DNA of 64,000 bases. Source: Mycolicibacterium moriokaense. GTDB taxonomy: Bacteria; Actinomycetota; Actinomycetes; Mycobacteriales; Mycobacteriaceae. Below, piece by piece: positions 1 through 10,115 of the stretch (the first letter of the stretch is position 1; every line of letters starts with the position of its first letter). Below the pieces are notes generated by a model, which was not told the DNA's origin, ran no database searches, and saw only the letters and a program-made list of their open reading frames with translations. The stretch spans positions 1-64,000 of the forward strand of contig NZ_QQBJ01000006.1 of assembly GCF_003347205.1 (NCBI RefSeq). The letters are read 5' to 3'. A program made the position numbers and the translations under genes.

Positions 1-119
1 TGGTGCTCGGCGTCTACCCGAAAATCGCGCTGGATGTGATCAACCCGGCCGTCGACCACACCCTGACCACCATCGACCAACCCGATCCCGCACCCCAACT
101 GGCGGAGGGCCCGCGATGA
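1..119 (+). CDS. nuoM: NADH-quinone oxidoreductase subunit M, C-terminal end only
   Basis: The open frame enters from the left edge and encodes the last ~38 residues of a membrane protein, beginning VLGVYPK and ending at the TGA at 117-119. VLGVYP is the usual C-terminal signature of antiporter-like complex I subunits, and the next gene is nuoN, which nuoM normally precedes. The stop overlaps the nuoN start as ATGA. Identification rests on this short tail and on position, so NuoM is an inference, but a strong one. Confidence 0.75.
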   Translation, partial: VLGVYPKIALDVINPAVDHTLTTIDQPDPAPQLAEGPR

Positions 120-1633
120 ACCTGCCAACACCCAGCATCGAATACGGCCTGCTCTCACCCATGCTGATCGTATTCGGAGCCGGTGTCCTCGGCATCCTCC
201 TGGAAGCCCTCCTGCCCGCGCATCGCCGGCACCGGGCCCAGCTCGCGCTGTGCTGCTCTGCGCTCGCAGCGGCATTCGCCGCCGTCGTGTCGCTGGCGGG
301 CCACCGCGGTCACGCCGTGATGGGCTCGGTCACGATCGACGGTCCGGCCCTGTTCATCCAAGGTGCCGTTCTTGTCGTGGCCGCCATCGCGATTGCGCCC
401 ATCGGTGAACGGCGGCTGGCGGCATTCACCCCTGCGGGATCGACCGTCCCCGGAAGCTCCGAAGAGCGACAGGCCGTCGCCGACGGTGCCGCGCAGACCG
501 AAGTCATTCCCCTGTTCATGTTCGCCCTCGGCGGTGCGCTGCTGTTTCCTGCCGCATCAGACCTTCTGACGATGTTCATCGCGCTCGAGGTCCTGTCGCT
601 GCCGCTGTACGTGCTGTGCGGGCTCGCCCGGCACCGGAGGCTGCTGTCGCAGGAGGCGGCGCTGAAATACTTTCTGCTCGGGGCGTTCTCGTCGGCGATC
701 TTCCTTTATGGCATGGTGCTGCTGTACGGGTATGCGGGAACCCTGACCCTGCCGGGCATCGCCGCGGCGCTGGAGGAACGCGGGCCCACGTCGTTGGTGT
801 TGACCGGTGTCGGTCTGTTGACGGCCGGACTGCTCTTCAAAGTGGGTGCGGTGCCGTTTCACTCCTGGGTGCCCGACGTGTATCAGGGCGCGCCGACGCC
901 GATCACCGCCTTCATGGCGGCCGCGACGAAGCTCGCCGCTTTCGGTGCCGCCCTTCGGCTTTTCCATGTGGCCTTGCCGCACCTCGTCCGCGATTGGCGG
1001 CCGGTGTTGTGGGGCGTTGCGGCGCTCACGATGGTGGTGGCCGCGGTGCTGACCGTACTGCAGACCGACATCAAACGTCTGCTCGGCTACTCGGCGGTGG
1101 CCAACGCGGGCTTTCTGCTGCTGGGTGTCTCCGGTACGGACGCGGGTATCTCGTCGACGCTGTTCTACCTCATCGCCTACGGCATCAGCACGTTGGGCGC
1201 GTTCACGACGGTCACGCTGATCCGTGACCCCGACGGCGAGGAGATCACCGACACGTCGCGCTGGGCAGGCTTGGGCCGGCGCTCGCCGGCAGTGGCCTGC
1301 GCCATGACGGTGTTCCTGCTGGCGATCGCGGGCATACCTCTCACAAGCGGCTTCGTCAGCAAGTTCGCGATCTTCCAGTCGGCCGCGGCCGATGGGGGCG
1401 GCGTGCTCGTGCTCGTCGGCGTCCTCGCCAGCGTGGTCGCCGCCTACGCATACGCCCGGGTGATCATGACGATGTTCTTCTCCGAATTGGGTTTTCAAGC
1501 GCTGCATACGCAGCGGCCCACTCCGGCGACGGTGGCCGTGGTCGTCACCGCTGCGGTCGCGACAATTCTGCTCGGTGTCGCGCCGCAGCCGATGTTCGAT
1601 CTGGCGCAGCACGCCGGCGCATTCGTCCGCTAG
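116..1633 (+). CDS. nuoN: NADH-quinone oxidoreductase subunit N (complex I antiporter-like subunit)
   Basis: A 505-residue polytopic membrane protein of the proton-conducting antiporter-like family in the membrane arm of NADH dehydrogenase I, which passes electrons from NADH to menaquinone. The sequence shows about 14 hydrophobic segments and the hallmark motif FKVGAVPFHSWVPDVYQGAP near residues 242-262, followed by TPITAFMAAATK and the TDIKRLLGYSAVANAG stretch carrying conserved lysines. The ATG overlaps the preceding nuoM stop by 4 nt, so it is translationally coupled and the last gene of the nuo operon. Length matches mycobacterial NuoN. The gap before the next gene holds only a short CCCC/GGGG hairpin at 1685-1697. 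Confidence 0.95.
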   Translation: MNLPTPSIEYGLLSPMLIVFGAGVLGILLEALLPAHRRHRAQLALCCSALAAAFAAVVSLAGHRGHAVMGSVTIDGPALFIQGAVLVVAAIAIAPIGERRLAAFTPAGSTVPGSSEERQAVADGAAQTEVIPLFMFALGGALLFPAASDLLTMFIALEVLSLPLYVLCGLARHRRLLSQEAALKYFLLGAFSSAIFLYGMVLLYGYAGTLTLPGIAAALEERGPTSLVLTGVGLLTAGLLFKVGAVPFHSWVPDVYQGAPTPITAFMAAATKLAAFGAALRLFHVALPHLVRDWRPVLWGVAALTMVVAAVLTVLQTDIKRLLGYSAVANAGFLLLGVSGTDAGISSTLFYLIAYGISTLGAFTTVTLIRDPDGEEITDTSRWAGLGRRSPAVACAMTVFLLAIAGIPLTSGFVSKFAIFQSAAADGGGVLVLVGVLASVVAAYAYARVIMTMFFSELGFQALHTQRPTPATVAVVVTAAVATILLGVAPQPMFDLAQHAGAFVR

Positions 1634-1760
1634 CACGCGCCGTGGAGACGTCATCACGTCCCCGGGGAAGGCACCCCCCGATTACCCCATGTAGGGGCTG
1701 TCGCCGCCACGTTCGCACGGCAGGGTGGTGACCAGACCAACTATCTGAAGGGAAATCGAA

Positions 1761-1967
1761 ATGGAAAGGGCTTCGGTGTATTTCGCGCCTGCGCCGCGAG
1801 CTCGCCGGTCACCGGTTGCCGGCGACCGGGTGAGGGTGGCCCACGGTGTGTTCGGCAGGCTCGGTCATGTGTCCTCGGTATCCCCGGGCCATGTCGTCGT
1901 GCAGTTCGACCGCGGCGGCCGCCAGATCATCGACCCGGCGCGACGCACCGTGTGGATCATCGGATAG
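1761..1967 (+). CDS. Small conserved protein, SH3/KOW-like fold (68 aa)
   Basis: A 68-residue protein with an ATG preceded by a GAAGGGA ribosome-binding site at 1748-1754. The central part (GDRVRVAHGVFGRLGHVSSV) has the alternating hydrophobic/glycine pattern of KOW or SH3-like small barrels, and the N-terminus is basic. No catalytic residues, signal peptide or membrane segment are visible. It is followed by a strong terminator at 1992-2028 and faces the aldolase gene convergently. I do not recognise a specific family. It may be a stand-alone binding or chaperone-like module, and its place between complex I and the Calvin genes gives no clear clue. Confidence 0.6.
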   Translation: MERASVYFAPAPRARRSPVAGDRVRVAHGVFGRLGHVSSVSPGHVVVQFDRGGRQIIDPARRTVWIIG

Positions 1968-1991
1968 GCCCACGCCAAGACCCAGGCCAAA

Positions 1992-2028
1992 AACGGGGGC
2001 GGCGCGTCGAATCAGCGCCGCCCCCGTT
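1992..2028. terminator. Bidirectional intrinsic terminator
   Basis: A perfect 14-bp stem, AACGGGGGCGGCGC at 1992-2005 pairing with GCGCCGCCCCCGTT at 2015-2028, with a 9-nt loop. An A-run on the left (1989-1993) would be a T-tract for the reverse strand. It sits between the convergent small gene (ends 1967) and the aldolase gene (ends 2034), so it can stop transcription from both sides. Confidence 0.85.
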
Positions 2029-2033
2029 CTCAT

Positions 2034-3053
2034 TCAGGCAGGTTGCAGTTGGCTGCGAAGCCGCGCCGCCGCGCCGTTGGCGGACACCCGCTCCAGGAGT
2101 GCGCTCTGGCCGTCGCCGATCCGCTCAGGGTCACCGCGCCAGGCCGCCAGCGCCGGTGACACCAAGGCGCGACCGAACGAGAAGGTCAGCGGCCATGGCG
2201 TTTTGTGCACCTGCATCGCCTCGAGATTCTCGGTCGCCCGCTCAGGAGACTGGCCACCGGAAAGGAACGCGACACCGGCAAGGTCACCCGGCCAGGCCTT
2301 CAACACCCCGACGGTGATCTCGGCGATCTCGGTGGGCGTGGATGGCCGGCCGTAGCCGTCGCCCTCGACCACCATGTTCGGCTTGAGCACGATGCCGGCC
2401 AGGTCGACGTTGAGAAGCGCCAACTCGGTGCGCACCGCGGTGTGCACCTCGGCCGTCACGTCCCTGCACACACCGCGGTTGTGCGTACCGTCCATCAGTA
2501 CCTCAGGCTCGACGATCGGAACGATCCCGGCTTCCTGGCAGGCCGCCGCATACCGTGCCAGCGCGCTGGCGTTGGCCCGGATGGCGCCGCGGGTCGGGGT
2601 GTCGCCGCTGATGGTGAACACCGCCCGCCACTTCGCGAATGCCGCACCCAGCTCGGCATATTCGGCCAGCCGCGCGGGTAAGCCGTCGAGTCCCTCGGTG
2701 ATCGTCTCGCCCGGAAGGCCGGGGCACGGCTTGGCGCCGGTGTCCACCTTGATTCCGGGAAGGATGCCTAATGCGTTGACCGCCTGCGGAAACGGTGTTC
2801 CGTCGCTGAAGGTCTGGCGCAGAGTCTCGTCACAGAAGATGATTCCCGAGACGCTGTCCGCGAGGCCGGGCGCCGTGGCCAACAGCTCGCGATACCGCCG
2901 CCTGTTCTCCGCGGTGGGTTCGACGCCGGCTTCCTCCAGCCGCTTCGACATCGTCGCGATGCTTTCATCGGCGGCAAGGATTCCCTTGCCGGGAGCCATC
3001 ATTGCGGTAGCGATCTGTCGACAACTCGTCATTTCGGTGTGCCCTTCGGTCAT
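2034..3053 (-). CDS. fba: Fructose-bisphosphate aldolase, class I
   Basis: Schiff-base aldolase interconverting fructose-1,6-bisphosphate (or sedoheptulose-1,7-bisphosphate) and triose phosphates. In this setting it would serve the regeneration phase of the Calvin cycle. The 339-residue product opens with IATAMMAPGKGILAADES, the classic class I N-terminus, and contains IVLKPNMV with the presumed Schiff-base lysine at residue 224; other conserved segments include GVAFLSGGQSPE and WPLTFSFGRAL. The usual mycobacterial glycolytic aldolase is class II, so a class I copy here suggests a dedicated paralogue. An alternative ATG at 3032 has the better ribosome-binding site (GAAGGG) and removes seven residues. 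It is divergent from cbbL across 149 bp. Confidence 0.93.
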   Translation of the reverse strand: MTEGHTEMTSCRQIATAMMAPGKGILAADESIATMSKRLEEAGVEPTAENRRRYRELLATAPGLADSVSGIIFCDETLRQTFSDGTPFPQAVNALGILPGIKVDTGAKPCPGLPGETITEGLDGLPARLAEYAELGAAFAKWRAVFTISGDTPTRGAIRANASALARYAAACQEAGIVPIVEPEVLMDGTHNRGVCRDVTAEVHTAVRTELALLNVDLAGIVLKPNMVVEGDGYGRPSTPTEIAEITVGVLKAWPGDLAGVAFLSGGQSPERATENLEAMQVHKTPWPLTFSFGRALVSPALAAWRGDPERIGDGQSALLERVSANGAAARLRSQLQPA

Positions 3054-4633
<1,580 letters not shown>

Positions 4634-4650
4634 GAGAGAAGGCAAATCCG

Positions 4651-5076
4651 ATGAGAATCACCCAGGGCACGTTCTCCTATCTGCCCGACTTCACCGATGA
4701 CGAGGTCACCGCGCAGATCAACTACGCGCTGGACAACAACTGGCCGCTGTCGGTGGAATTCACCGACGACCCACACCCCCGCAACGTCTATTGGGAGATG
4801 TGGGGGCTGCCGATGTTCGACCTGAAGGACGCGGCGGGTGTGCTACTGGAGGTCAACGCGTGCCGAAGCGCGTACCCGAACTCCTATGTGCGGCTGAACG
4901 CATACGATGCCCGCCTCGGTCGTCAGACCACGGCCTTCTCGTTCATCGTGCAGCGACCTGACGAGGAGCCGGGCTTCCGCCTCGACCGGGCCGAAGGTTC
5001 CGATCGCAGAATCGGATACACCACCTTCGCCTATGCCAGCCAGCAGCCGCCCGGGCAACGGTACGGCTCGCCGTGA
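4651..5076 (+). CDS. cbbS: Ribulose-1,5-bisphosphate carboxylase small subunit
   Basis: 141-residue small subunit of form I RuBisCO, which caps the L8 core and tunes specificity and turnover. Diagnostic features are the N-terminal [20 protein letters not shown], the [13 protein letters not shown] motif near residues 49-62 and [24 protein letters not shown]. It starts 17 nt after the cbbL stop with a GAGAGAAGG ribosome-binding site, so the two are cotranscribed. A C-terminal extension of about 25 residues (from [11 protein letters not shown]) runs beyond the usual core. The stop overlaps the GTG of the next gene by 4 nt. Confidence 0.96.
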   Translation: MRITQGTFSYLPDFTDDEVTAQINYALDNNWPLSVEFTDDPHPRNVYWEMWGLPMFDLKDAAGVLLEVNACRSAYPNSYVRLNAYDARLGRQTTAFSFIVQRPDEEPGFRLDRAEGSDRRIGYTTFAYASQQPPGQRYGSP

Positions 5077-5669
5077 TCAGCGCACCCGAGCAGACCCACC
5101 GCCCGTCGATACGACATGTCGATGCGATCGACGGGGTACAGGTTCCGGTGAGCATGTCCGGCCCGAACACGGGCCGGACCATCATCATGTTGGACCAGGC
5201 ACCGGCGACCGGCGACTGCTACGAGGCGGTGCGGGAACGGCTGCATGTCGCGATGTTCCAGACGATCGTGATCTCGGTGCACGAGAGCCTGACGCCCAAG
5301 GCGCTAGTCGCGATCCTAGATCGATTGAAGGTGCCGGCGGGACTGCTCGTCGGCGACGGCGCCGCAGCCGAAGTGGCCTGGAGTCTTGCGGCCGCCTACG
5401 GCGCACGGTTCACCGGCTTGGTGGTGATCGACTCCGGCCACCCGAGTGTCGCCGGACTCGATGGCGAGATCCGCGACGCCGGTTGCCCTGCAGTCGATGT
5501 CGACACCACGGCGCTGTTCAGCGATAAGGTGGGACAAACTCTCGGCCAGGCGAGCAGGCGATTGGTGCGCGGCGAGTTTCGGCTCGTCGAACTTGCGGGT
5601 CCGCGATCCTCGCGGCACTTCACCGTTCAGCTCGCCGCCGAGATCGTCGTCCGCGCTCTGTCCCGATAG
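5073..5669 (+). CDS. Alpha/beta-hydrolase-like protein coupled to cbbS, nucleophile lost
   Basis: 198-residue protein starting at a GTG that overlaps the cbbS stop (GTGA), so it is probably cotranslated with RuBisCO. The pattern ([48 protein letters not shown]) follows the strand/turn order of a short alpha/beta-hydrolase. At the nucleophile elbow, where LVGHSLGG would be expected, the sequence reads LVGDGAAA, so the catalytic serine position holds glycine. A late HF motif near residue 186 could be the old catalytic histidine. Likely a non-catalytic binding or assembly protein, or an enzyme with another chemistry. Function unknown; its 3' end lies 6 nt from the convergent prk gene. Confidence 0.7.
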   Translation: MISAPEQTHRPSIRHVDAIDGVQVPVSMSGPNTGRTIIMLDQAPATGDCYEAVRERLHVAMFQTIVISVHESLTPKALVAILDRLKVPAGLLVGDGAAAEVAWSLAAAYGARFTGLVVIDSGHPSVAGLDGEIRDAGCPAVDVDTTALFSDKVGQTLGQASRRLVRGEFRLVELAGPRSSRHFTVQLAAEIVVRALSR

Positions 5670-5675
5670 CCTGCG

Positions 5676-6575
5676 TCAGGCCCTGATCAGATCGGCGTTG
5701 CGCAACTCGGCGTTGCGCCGGTCGATCAGGCGCATGATCATCGGCGTGAAGATCAGCTGCATCGCGAGGTCCATCTTGCCGCCGGGGCAGACAATGGTGT
5801 TCGGACGCGACATGAACGAATCGTGCAGCATCGCCAGTAGATAGGGGAAGTCGATGCCGTGCGGATCGCGGAACCTGATGATCAGCATGGATTCGTCGGC
5901 GCTCGGAATCGTTCTCGCGACGAAGGGGTTCGAGGTGTCGACGACCGGGACGCGCTGGAAGTTGACGTCGGTGTTCGAGAACTGCGGACAGATGTAGTTC
6001 ACATAGTCCGGCATCCGGCGCAGGATAGTGTCGGAGACCGCCTCGGACGTGTATCCGCGAACCACCCTGTCCCGGTGCAGTTTCTGGATCCACTCCAGGT
6101 TGATCACCGGGACCACGCCGATGCGCAAATCCGCGTGGCGTGCCACGTCGACCGTGTCGGTCACGATGGCGCCGTGCAGTCCCTCGTAGAACAGGAGATC
6201 GGTGTCGGCGGGCAACTCCTCCCAGGGGGTGAAGGTTCCCGGTTCCTGGTCGTACGGGGCGGCCTCTTTGTCGTCGTGCAGATACTTGCGAAATCGGCCG
6301 ACGCCGGTCTCCCCGTACGTGCGGAACAGATCCTCGAGTTCGGCGAAAAGGTTTGCCTCAGGTCCGAAGTGGCTGAACGTGTGATCGCCGCGCGCATGGG
6401 CGTCGGCGATGGCCGCTTTCATCTCCTGTCGGTCGAAGCGGTGAAAACTGTCCCCTTCGACGTATGCGACGTTGATCTCCTCGCGACGGAATATCTGCTG
6501 AAAGGTGCGCATCACAGAGGTGGTGCCCGCGCCGGACGAACCGGCGACCGAGATGATCGGATGTTTGCGTGACAT
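5676..6575 (-). CDS. prk: Phosphoribulokinase
   Basis: Phosphorylates ribulose-5-phosphate with ATP to ribulose-1,5-bisphosphate, the RuBisCO substrate and the second reaction unique to the Calvin cycle. The 299-residue protein starts with PIISVAGSSGAGTTSV, containing the P-loop at residues 12-20, followed by VEGDSFHRFDR (presumed catalytic aspartate and sugar-phosphate contacts) and DLLFYEGLHGAIV resembling a Walker B strand. Length fits the octameric bacterial (class I) type. It is the last gene of a reverse-strand run hypA-hypB-fbp-prk and starts 5 nt after fbp ends, so cotranscription with fbp is very likely. Confidence 0.95.
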   Translation of the reverse strand: MSRKHPIISVAGSSGAGTTSVMRTFQQIFRREEINVAYVEGDSFHRFDRQEMKAAIADAHARGDHTFSHFGPEANLFAELEDLFRTYGETGVGRFRKYLHDDKEAAPYDQEPGTFTPWEELPADTDLLFYEGLHGAIVTDTVDVARHADLRIGVVPVINLEWIQKLHRDRVVRGYTSEAVSDTILRRMPDYVNYICPQFSNTDVNFQRVPVVDTSNPFVARTIPSADESMLIIRFRDPHGIDFPYLLAMLHDSFMSRPNTIVCPGGKMDLAMQLIFTPMIMRLIDRRNAELRNADLIRA

Positions 6576-6580
6576 GGCGA

Positions 6581-7654
6581 TCAGCCCACCGCGCTGCGGT
6601 ACAGGCCGCGAGTCCGGTACAGCGGCATCGTGGAAGCGGGATCGTAGGTCTCGCCGTGATAGTCCTCGATCCGCGAGACCTCCTCGGCGGCGCCGAAGAC
6701 CAATGAGATGCGCTGGTGAATGTCACTGGGCACCACGTCGAGAAGGCGCTGACGGCCGGTGCTCGCCGCGCCGCCCGCCTGTTCGATGAGAAACGCCATC
6801 GGATTGGCCTCGTACAACAAGCGCAGCCGTCCCGGCCGGAGTGGTTCACGCGAGTCTCGCGGATACAGGAAAACTCCTCCGCGAGTGAGTATTCGGTGCG
6901 TCTCGGCGACCAGTGAGGCGACCCAGCGCATGTTGAAATCCCTTTCCCGAGGGCCCGCGCGACCGGCGAGGCATTCCTGCACGTAGCGTTGCACCGCCGG
7001 CTCCCAGAATCGCTGATTCGACGCGTTGATCGCGAATTCTGAAGTGCTGGCCGGTATCTGGATGGACTGCCGGGTCAAGATGAACTCACCCAGGTTCGGG
7101 TCGAGGGTAAACGCGTGCACACCGGTTCCCACAGAGAGGACCAGCATGGTGGACGGCCCGTAGATCGCGTAGCCCGCACAAACCTGCGCGCTGCCCGGCT
7201 GCAGGAAATCTTCGAGGTCGGGATCCGAGCCCGGCTGCGTTGCGCGCAGGATCGAGAAGATGCTGCCGACCGAGACGTTGACATCGATGTTCGACGACCC
7301 GTCGAGCGGGTCGAACAGCAGAAGGTACTTTCCGCGCGGGTGTTCGGCCGCCAGGCGGTAGGGCGCGTCGAGTTCCTCGGAGACCATTCCCGCGACGTGG
7401 CCGCCCCACTCCGTGGCGCGCAGGAAGTAGTCGTTGGCAAGGATGTCGAGCTTCTGCTGAACCTCGCCCTGCACGTTGGTGTGGTCGACCGACCCGAGCA
7501 CCCCGGCGAGCGCACCGAGCGCCACCCGGTTCGATATCGCCTTGCAGGCCAACGCCACATCGAGGATCAACGCATTGAAGTCCCCCGATGCGTCGGGATG
7601 ACGTCGGCGTTCTTCGATCAGGAACTGCACCAGCGTGGTGCGATCGGCAAGCAT
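6581..7654 (-). CDS. fbp: Fructose-1,6-bisphosphatase, class I
   Basis: Hydrolyses fructose-1,6-bisphosphate (and in autotrophs often sedoheptulose-1,7-bisphosphate) in Calvin-cycle regeneration. The metal-binding signature LLFDPLDGSSNIDVNVSVGS is intact, followed by GYAIYGPSTMLVLSVG and the C-terminal YEANPMAFLIEQAGG. The reading frame stays open to 7801, but the chosen ATG at 7654 gives the standard start MLADRTTLVQFLIEE and avoids overlapping hypB; the product is 357 residues. The general mycobacterial FBPase is the unrelated GlpX (class II), so this is a pathway-specific copy. The ribosome-binding site is weak, and the 91-nt gap to hypB could hold a secondary promoter. Confidence 0.94.
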   Translation of the reverse strand: MLADRTTLVQFLIEERRRHPDASGDFNALILDVALACKAISNRVALGALAGVLGSVDHTNVQGEVQQKLDILANDYFLRATEWGGHVAGMVSEELDAPYRLAAEHPRGKYLLLFDPLDGSSNIDVNVSVGSIFSILRATQPGSDPDLEDFLQPGSAQVCAGYAIYGPSTMLVLSVGTGVHAFTLDPNLGEFILTRQSIQIPASTSEFAINASNQRFWEPAVQRYVQECLAGRAGPRERDFNMRWVASLVAETHRILTRGGVFLYPRDSREPLRPGRLRLLYEANPMAFLIEQAGGAASTGRQRLLDVVPSDIHQRISLVFGAAEEVSRIEDYHGETYDPASTMPLYRTRGLYRSAVG

Positions 7655-7745
7655 GGCAAAAGGATGTCGGGACCGCGAGAAGCGGCCATCCCCCTCATGG
7701 GTGGGCAGTCGGGTGGGGAGTCGGGTGGCCGCCCGCAGGCGACGG

Positions 7746-8564
7746 TCAGTGAGCCGAGGTCGCCACCTGGGTGTGCCTGTGCAGGTCGAGCAGCCAGTCA
7801 CACCACTGGTCGATCCCGGAGCCGGTTCGGGCGCTGGTCTCGATCGCCGTGACCCCGGGGTGCACCTTGCGCAGATTCTCGTAGAACAGAGCCAGGTCGT
7901 AGTCGAGGTGCGGAATCAGATCGACTTTGTTGACGATGACGACGTCGGCGGACCGGAACATCACCGGATACTTCAGCGGCTTCTCTTCGCCCTCGGTCAC
8001 CGAGTACACCATGGCGCTGGCGTGGGCGCCGACGTCGAATTCCGCCGGGCACACCAGGTTCCCGACGTTCTCGACGATGAGCAGATCAAGATCGGCGAGC
8101 GGGAGCCGCGGAAGTGCCGAGCGCACCATCGGAGCGTCGAGGTGACACTCGCCGCCGAAGCCGTTGGCGGTGTTGATCAGCGAGATGGCTGCGCCGAATC
8201 CGTCGAGGCGGTCGGCGTCGATGCTGGTCTCGATGTCACCTTCGACGATCCCGACGGCCAGCCGGCCCCGCAGGCGCCGAAGGGTTTCCCGCAGCACCGT
8301 GGTCTTGCCTGCGCCCGGTGACGACATCAGGTTCACCGCTTTCAGGCCGGCGGCGTCGAAGTCACGCCGGTTGGCCGCCGCGGTCTGGTCGTTCTCCTCG
8401 AAGATCCGCTCGAGCACCACCACCCGTTCGGTGCCCGTCGCATAGCCCGAGTGGTCGCCGTGGTCACGATGCTCATGGTCGGCCGCGTCGTCGTGGTGGT
8501 GATGCGGGTGGTCGTGATCGTGGGAGTGCTCGCGCCCGTCGTCGTGTCGATGGAATCTACCCAT
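7746..8564 (-). CDS. hypB: Hydrogenase nickel incorporation GTPase HypB, His-rich
   Basis: GTPase that, with HypA, delivers nickel to the hydrogenase large subunit. The 272-residue protein begins with a histidine-rich tail: 14 histidines in the first 38 residues, including a HHHH run at 21-24, which suggests nickel storage as well as delivery. The G domain has the P-loop SSPGAGKTT, the IVEGDIETS strand, CHLDA as the conserved metal-site region, LLIVENVGNLVCP and the NKVDL guanine-specificity motif. The N-terminal CxxCGC nickel motif of E. coli HypB is absent. The start at 8564 lies inside the hypA end (8-nt overlap). The gene is separated from the other hyp genes and sits upstream of fbp-prk. 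Confidence 0.95.
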   Translation of the reverse strand: MGRFHRHDDGREHSHDHDHPHHHHDDAADHEHRDHGDHSGYATGTERVVVLERIFEENDQTAAANRRDFDAAGLKAVNLMSSPGAGKTTVLRETLRRLRGRLAVGIVEGDIETSIDADRLDGFGAAISLINTANGFGGECHLDAPMVRSALPRLPLADLDLLIVENVGNLVCPAEFDVGAHASAMVYSVTEGEEKPLKYPVMFRSADVVIVNKVDLIPHLDYDLALFYENLRKVHPGVTAIETSARTGSGIDQWCDWLLDLHRHTQVATSAH

Positions 8565-8907
8565 GGCCTTGCACCCCTGCCAGATCGAGTGACGTGATGA
8601 GGAATTCGTCGCCTTCGATGAGGTCGACCGCGCTGCCGGAGCAGGATCCGCAGACGAAGGTGAGGTCGCCGAGCACCTGCTCGTTGCCGCAACCGGTGCA
8701 CCGGATCTTGGCGGGGATGCGCTCGACACAGAGTTCGGCGCCGGCGAGTTCGGATTGCTCGGTGACCAGCGACCAGCAGTAAACCAGTGTGTCAGGCACG
8801 ATCTGGCGCATCTCACCGATCCTGATGTGCACGGCGCGGACTTCCCTGCCCGCCGCGTGCTCTTTCACGATGCCGACCATCGAGCTGCAGATCGAAAGCT
8901 CATGCAC
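8557..8907 (-). CDS. hypA: Hydrogenase nickel incorporation metallochaperone HypA
   Basis: 116-residue nickel metallochaperone acting with HypB. The start is fixed by function: HypA binds nickel through its extreme N-terminus Met-His-Glu, and only the GTG at 8907 gives MHELSICSSM; a GAGGAGGG ribosome-binding site lies just upstream. The zinc-binding domain is present as CTGC and CGSC pairs near residues 70-90. It is the first gene of the reverse-strand run with hypB, fbp and prk. Its upstream region (8908-8952) is only 45 bp, so its promoter probably lies there or within the end of the AraC-type gene, which is on the same strand and could also read through. Confidence 0.94.
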   Translation of the reverse strand: MHELSICSSMVGIVKEHAAGREVRAVHIRIGEMRQIVPDTLVYCWSLVTEQSELAGAELCVERIPAKIRCTGCGNEQVLGDLTFVCGSCSGSAVDLIEGDEFLITSLDLAGVQGHG

Positions 8908-8952
8908 CGTGCCCTCCTCGAGTCTGTGGCGACCATACACTCATCTCCAGCG

Positions 8953-10101
8953 CTACTGTCGCAACGTTTCTGAGGGCGTGGTACCCCACCGTTTGCGGTA
9001 CTCGGCCGCGAAGCTGCCGAGATGGTTGAAGCCCCAACGGGTTGCCACATCGGTCACGGTCACCCCGTCACTGGGCAGCGCGTCGGCGAGTTCGGCGTGT
9101 ACCCGCTCGAGCCGCTGGTCCCGGACATACGTCATGGGCGACACCCCCAGTTCGTCGCGAAAGCCCTGCTGAATCGACCGGACGCTCATGTGCACATGCC
9201 GCGCGATCGACTCCATGGTGATCTGCTCGGCGAGGTGCGCGTCGATGTAGTCGATCGCCTCCTGCACCACCCGCCGACCCGGATCCGCAGTGGGCCGGAT
9301 GAACTCCTCGTGGTAGTTCGACGGCTGAATGTAGAGCAGACTGTTCATCAGAAGCTCTTCGATTCCGCTGATCCCGTGACCCAACTGCACCAGCGATCCC
9401 GAGTGGTACACCTCGGTATGAAGCAGTTGCACCGCGGCGTGCCAGCGCACCGCCACGTCGCTGGCCAGATCGAACTCCGGGTGAAAGACCAGCGGACCCG
9501 ACAGCCGCCTGCCCCGCAACCGGGTCAGATACTCCAGCAGCGCTTTTTCCTCGATGCGGATCAGCAGCTGGGGCGAGTCGTCGCCGAACTGCATCGTCAG
9601 CGGCGCGCCCGGGCTGGTGACCAGTGCGCTGATGGTGTTGGCCTCGAAGTCGTGGCCGTTGTGGCGGCATCGCGCGATCCCATTCATCGGCATATGCACG
9701 CCGAAATACCGTCCCAGCAAGGGTATTTCGAGCGTCGCGGCGACGTGCAGGTCGAGATATAGCATGCTGACGTTGCGAAGCCGGATGCCGTGCATGGTTG
9801 CGGCGAAAGCCGATCCGTCCTCCACCACGGTGATCCAGCCGGGGGCGAGCGCGCGGCTCAACAACGAGCCCGCTTCCCGGACGCTCTCGGTGTAGAAGAT
9901 CTCGTTGTTTGCCAGGGCCGGCGGCACGCCGCGGGAACGCACTTTCCGCCGCACCGGGTTGCCGGTCCGGCGAGTGTCGATGAAACCCATCCGGGCCAGG
10001 CGCGACATCAGCGCCTGCCAGCCTCGTGGCGGGCAGCGGATTGACAATTTGGTGAAGGGTCTACGGCGATCATTCAAGACTCCTCGGCGCATTGAGCGCA
10101 T
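8953..10101 (-). CDS. AraC-family transcriptional regulator
   Basis: A 382-residue regulator with a large N-terminal sensor half resembling the AraC-binding-like domain (roughly residues 60-220) and a C-terminal double helix-turn-helix (about 275-382: IDYIDAHLAEQITMESIARHVHMSVRSIQQ, then VTDVATRWGFNHLGSFAAEYRKRWG). It lies between the hypAB-fbp-prk run (same strand, downstream) and the huc operon (divergent), which makes it the natural candidate to control both. The start is uncertain: ATGs at 10101, 10092 and 10008 are in frame. The last has a plausible GAGG/GGCAGG ribosome-binding site, the first two none. The effector is unknown. Confidence 0.9.
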   Translation of the reverse strand: MRSMRRGVLNDRRRPFTKLSIRCPPRGWQALMSRLARMGFIDTRRTGNPVRRKVRSRGVPPALANNEIFYTESVREAGSLLSRALAPGWITVVEDGSAFAATMHGIRLRNVSMLYLDLHVAATLEIPLLGRYFGVHMPMNGIARCRHNGHDFEANTISALVTSPGAPLTMQFGDDSPQLLIRIEEKALLEYLTRLRGRRLSGPLVFHPEFDLASDVAVRWHAAVQLLHTEVYHSGSLVQLGHGISGIEELLMNSLLYIQPSNYHEEFIRPTADPGRRVVQEAIDYIDAHLAEQITMESIARHVHMSVRSIQQGFRDELGVSPMTYVRDQRLERVHAELADALPSDGVTVTDVATRWGFNHLGSFAAEYRKRWGTTPSETLRQ

Positions 10102-10115
10102 CTGCGCGCATAAGT

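Noticed and set aside
1685-1697. CCCC-ATGTA-GGGG hairpin after nuoN as terminator
   Set aside because: Only 4 bp of stem and no T-tract; kept as a remark, not a feature.
7655-7801. N-terminal extension of FBPase to 7801
   Set aside because: The 49 extra residues overlap hypB, are Arg/Thr-rich and have no FBPase similarity; the family start is at 7654.
8420-8560. CAC/CAT-rich low-complexity run as a DNA repeat
   Set aside because: It is the coding sequence of the HypB histidine-rich tail, a known family feature, not an independent repeat.
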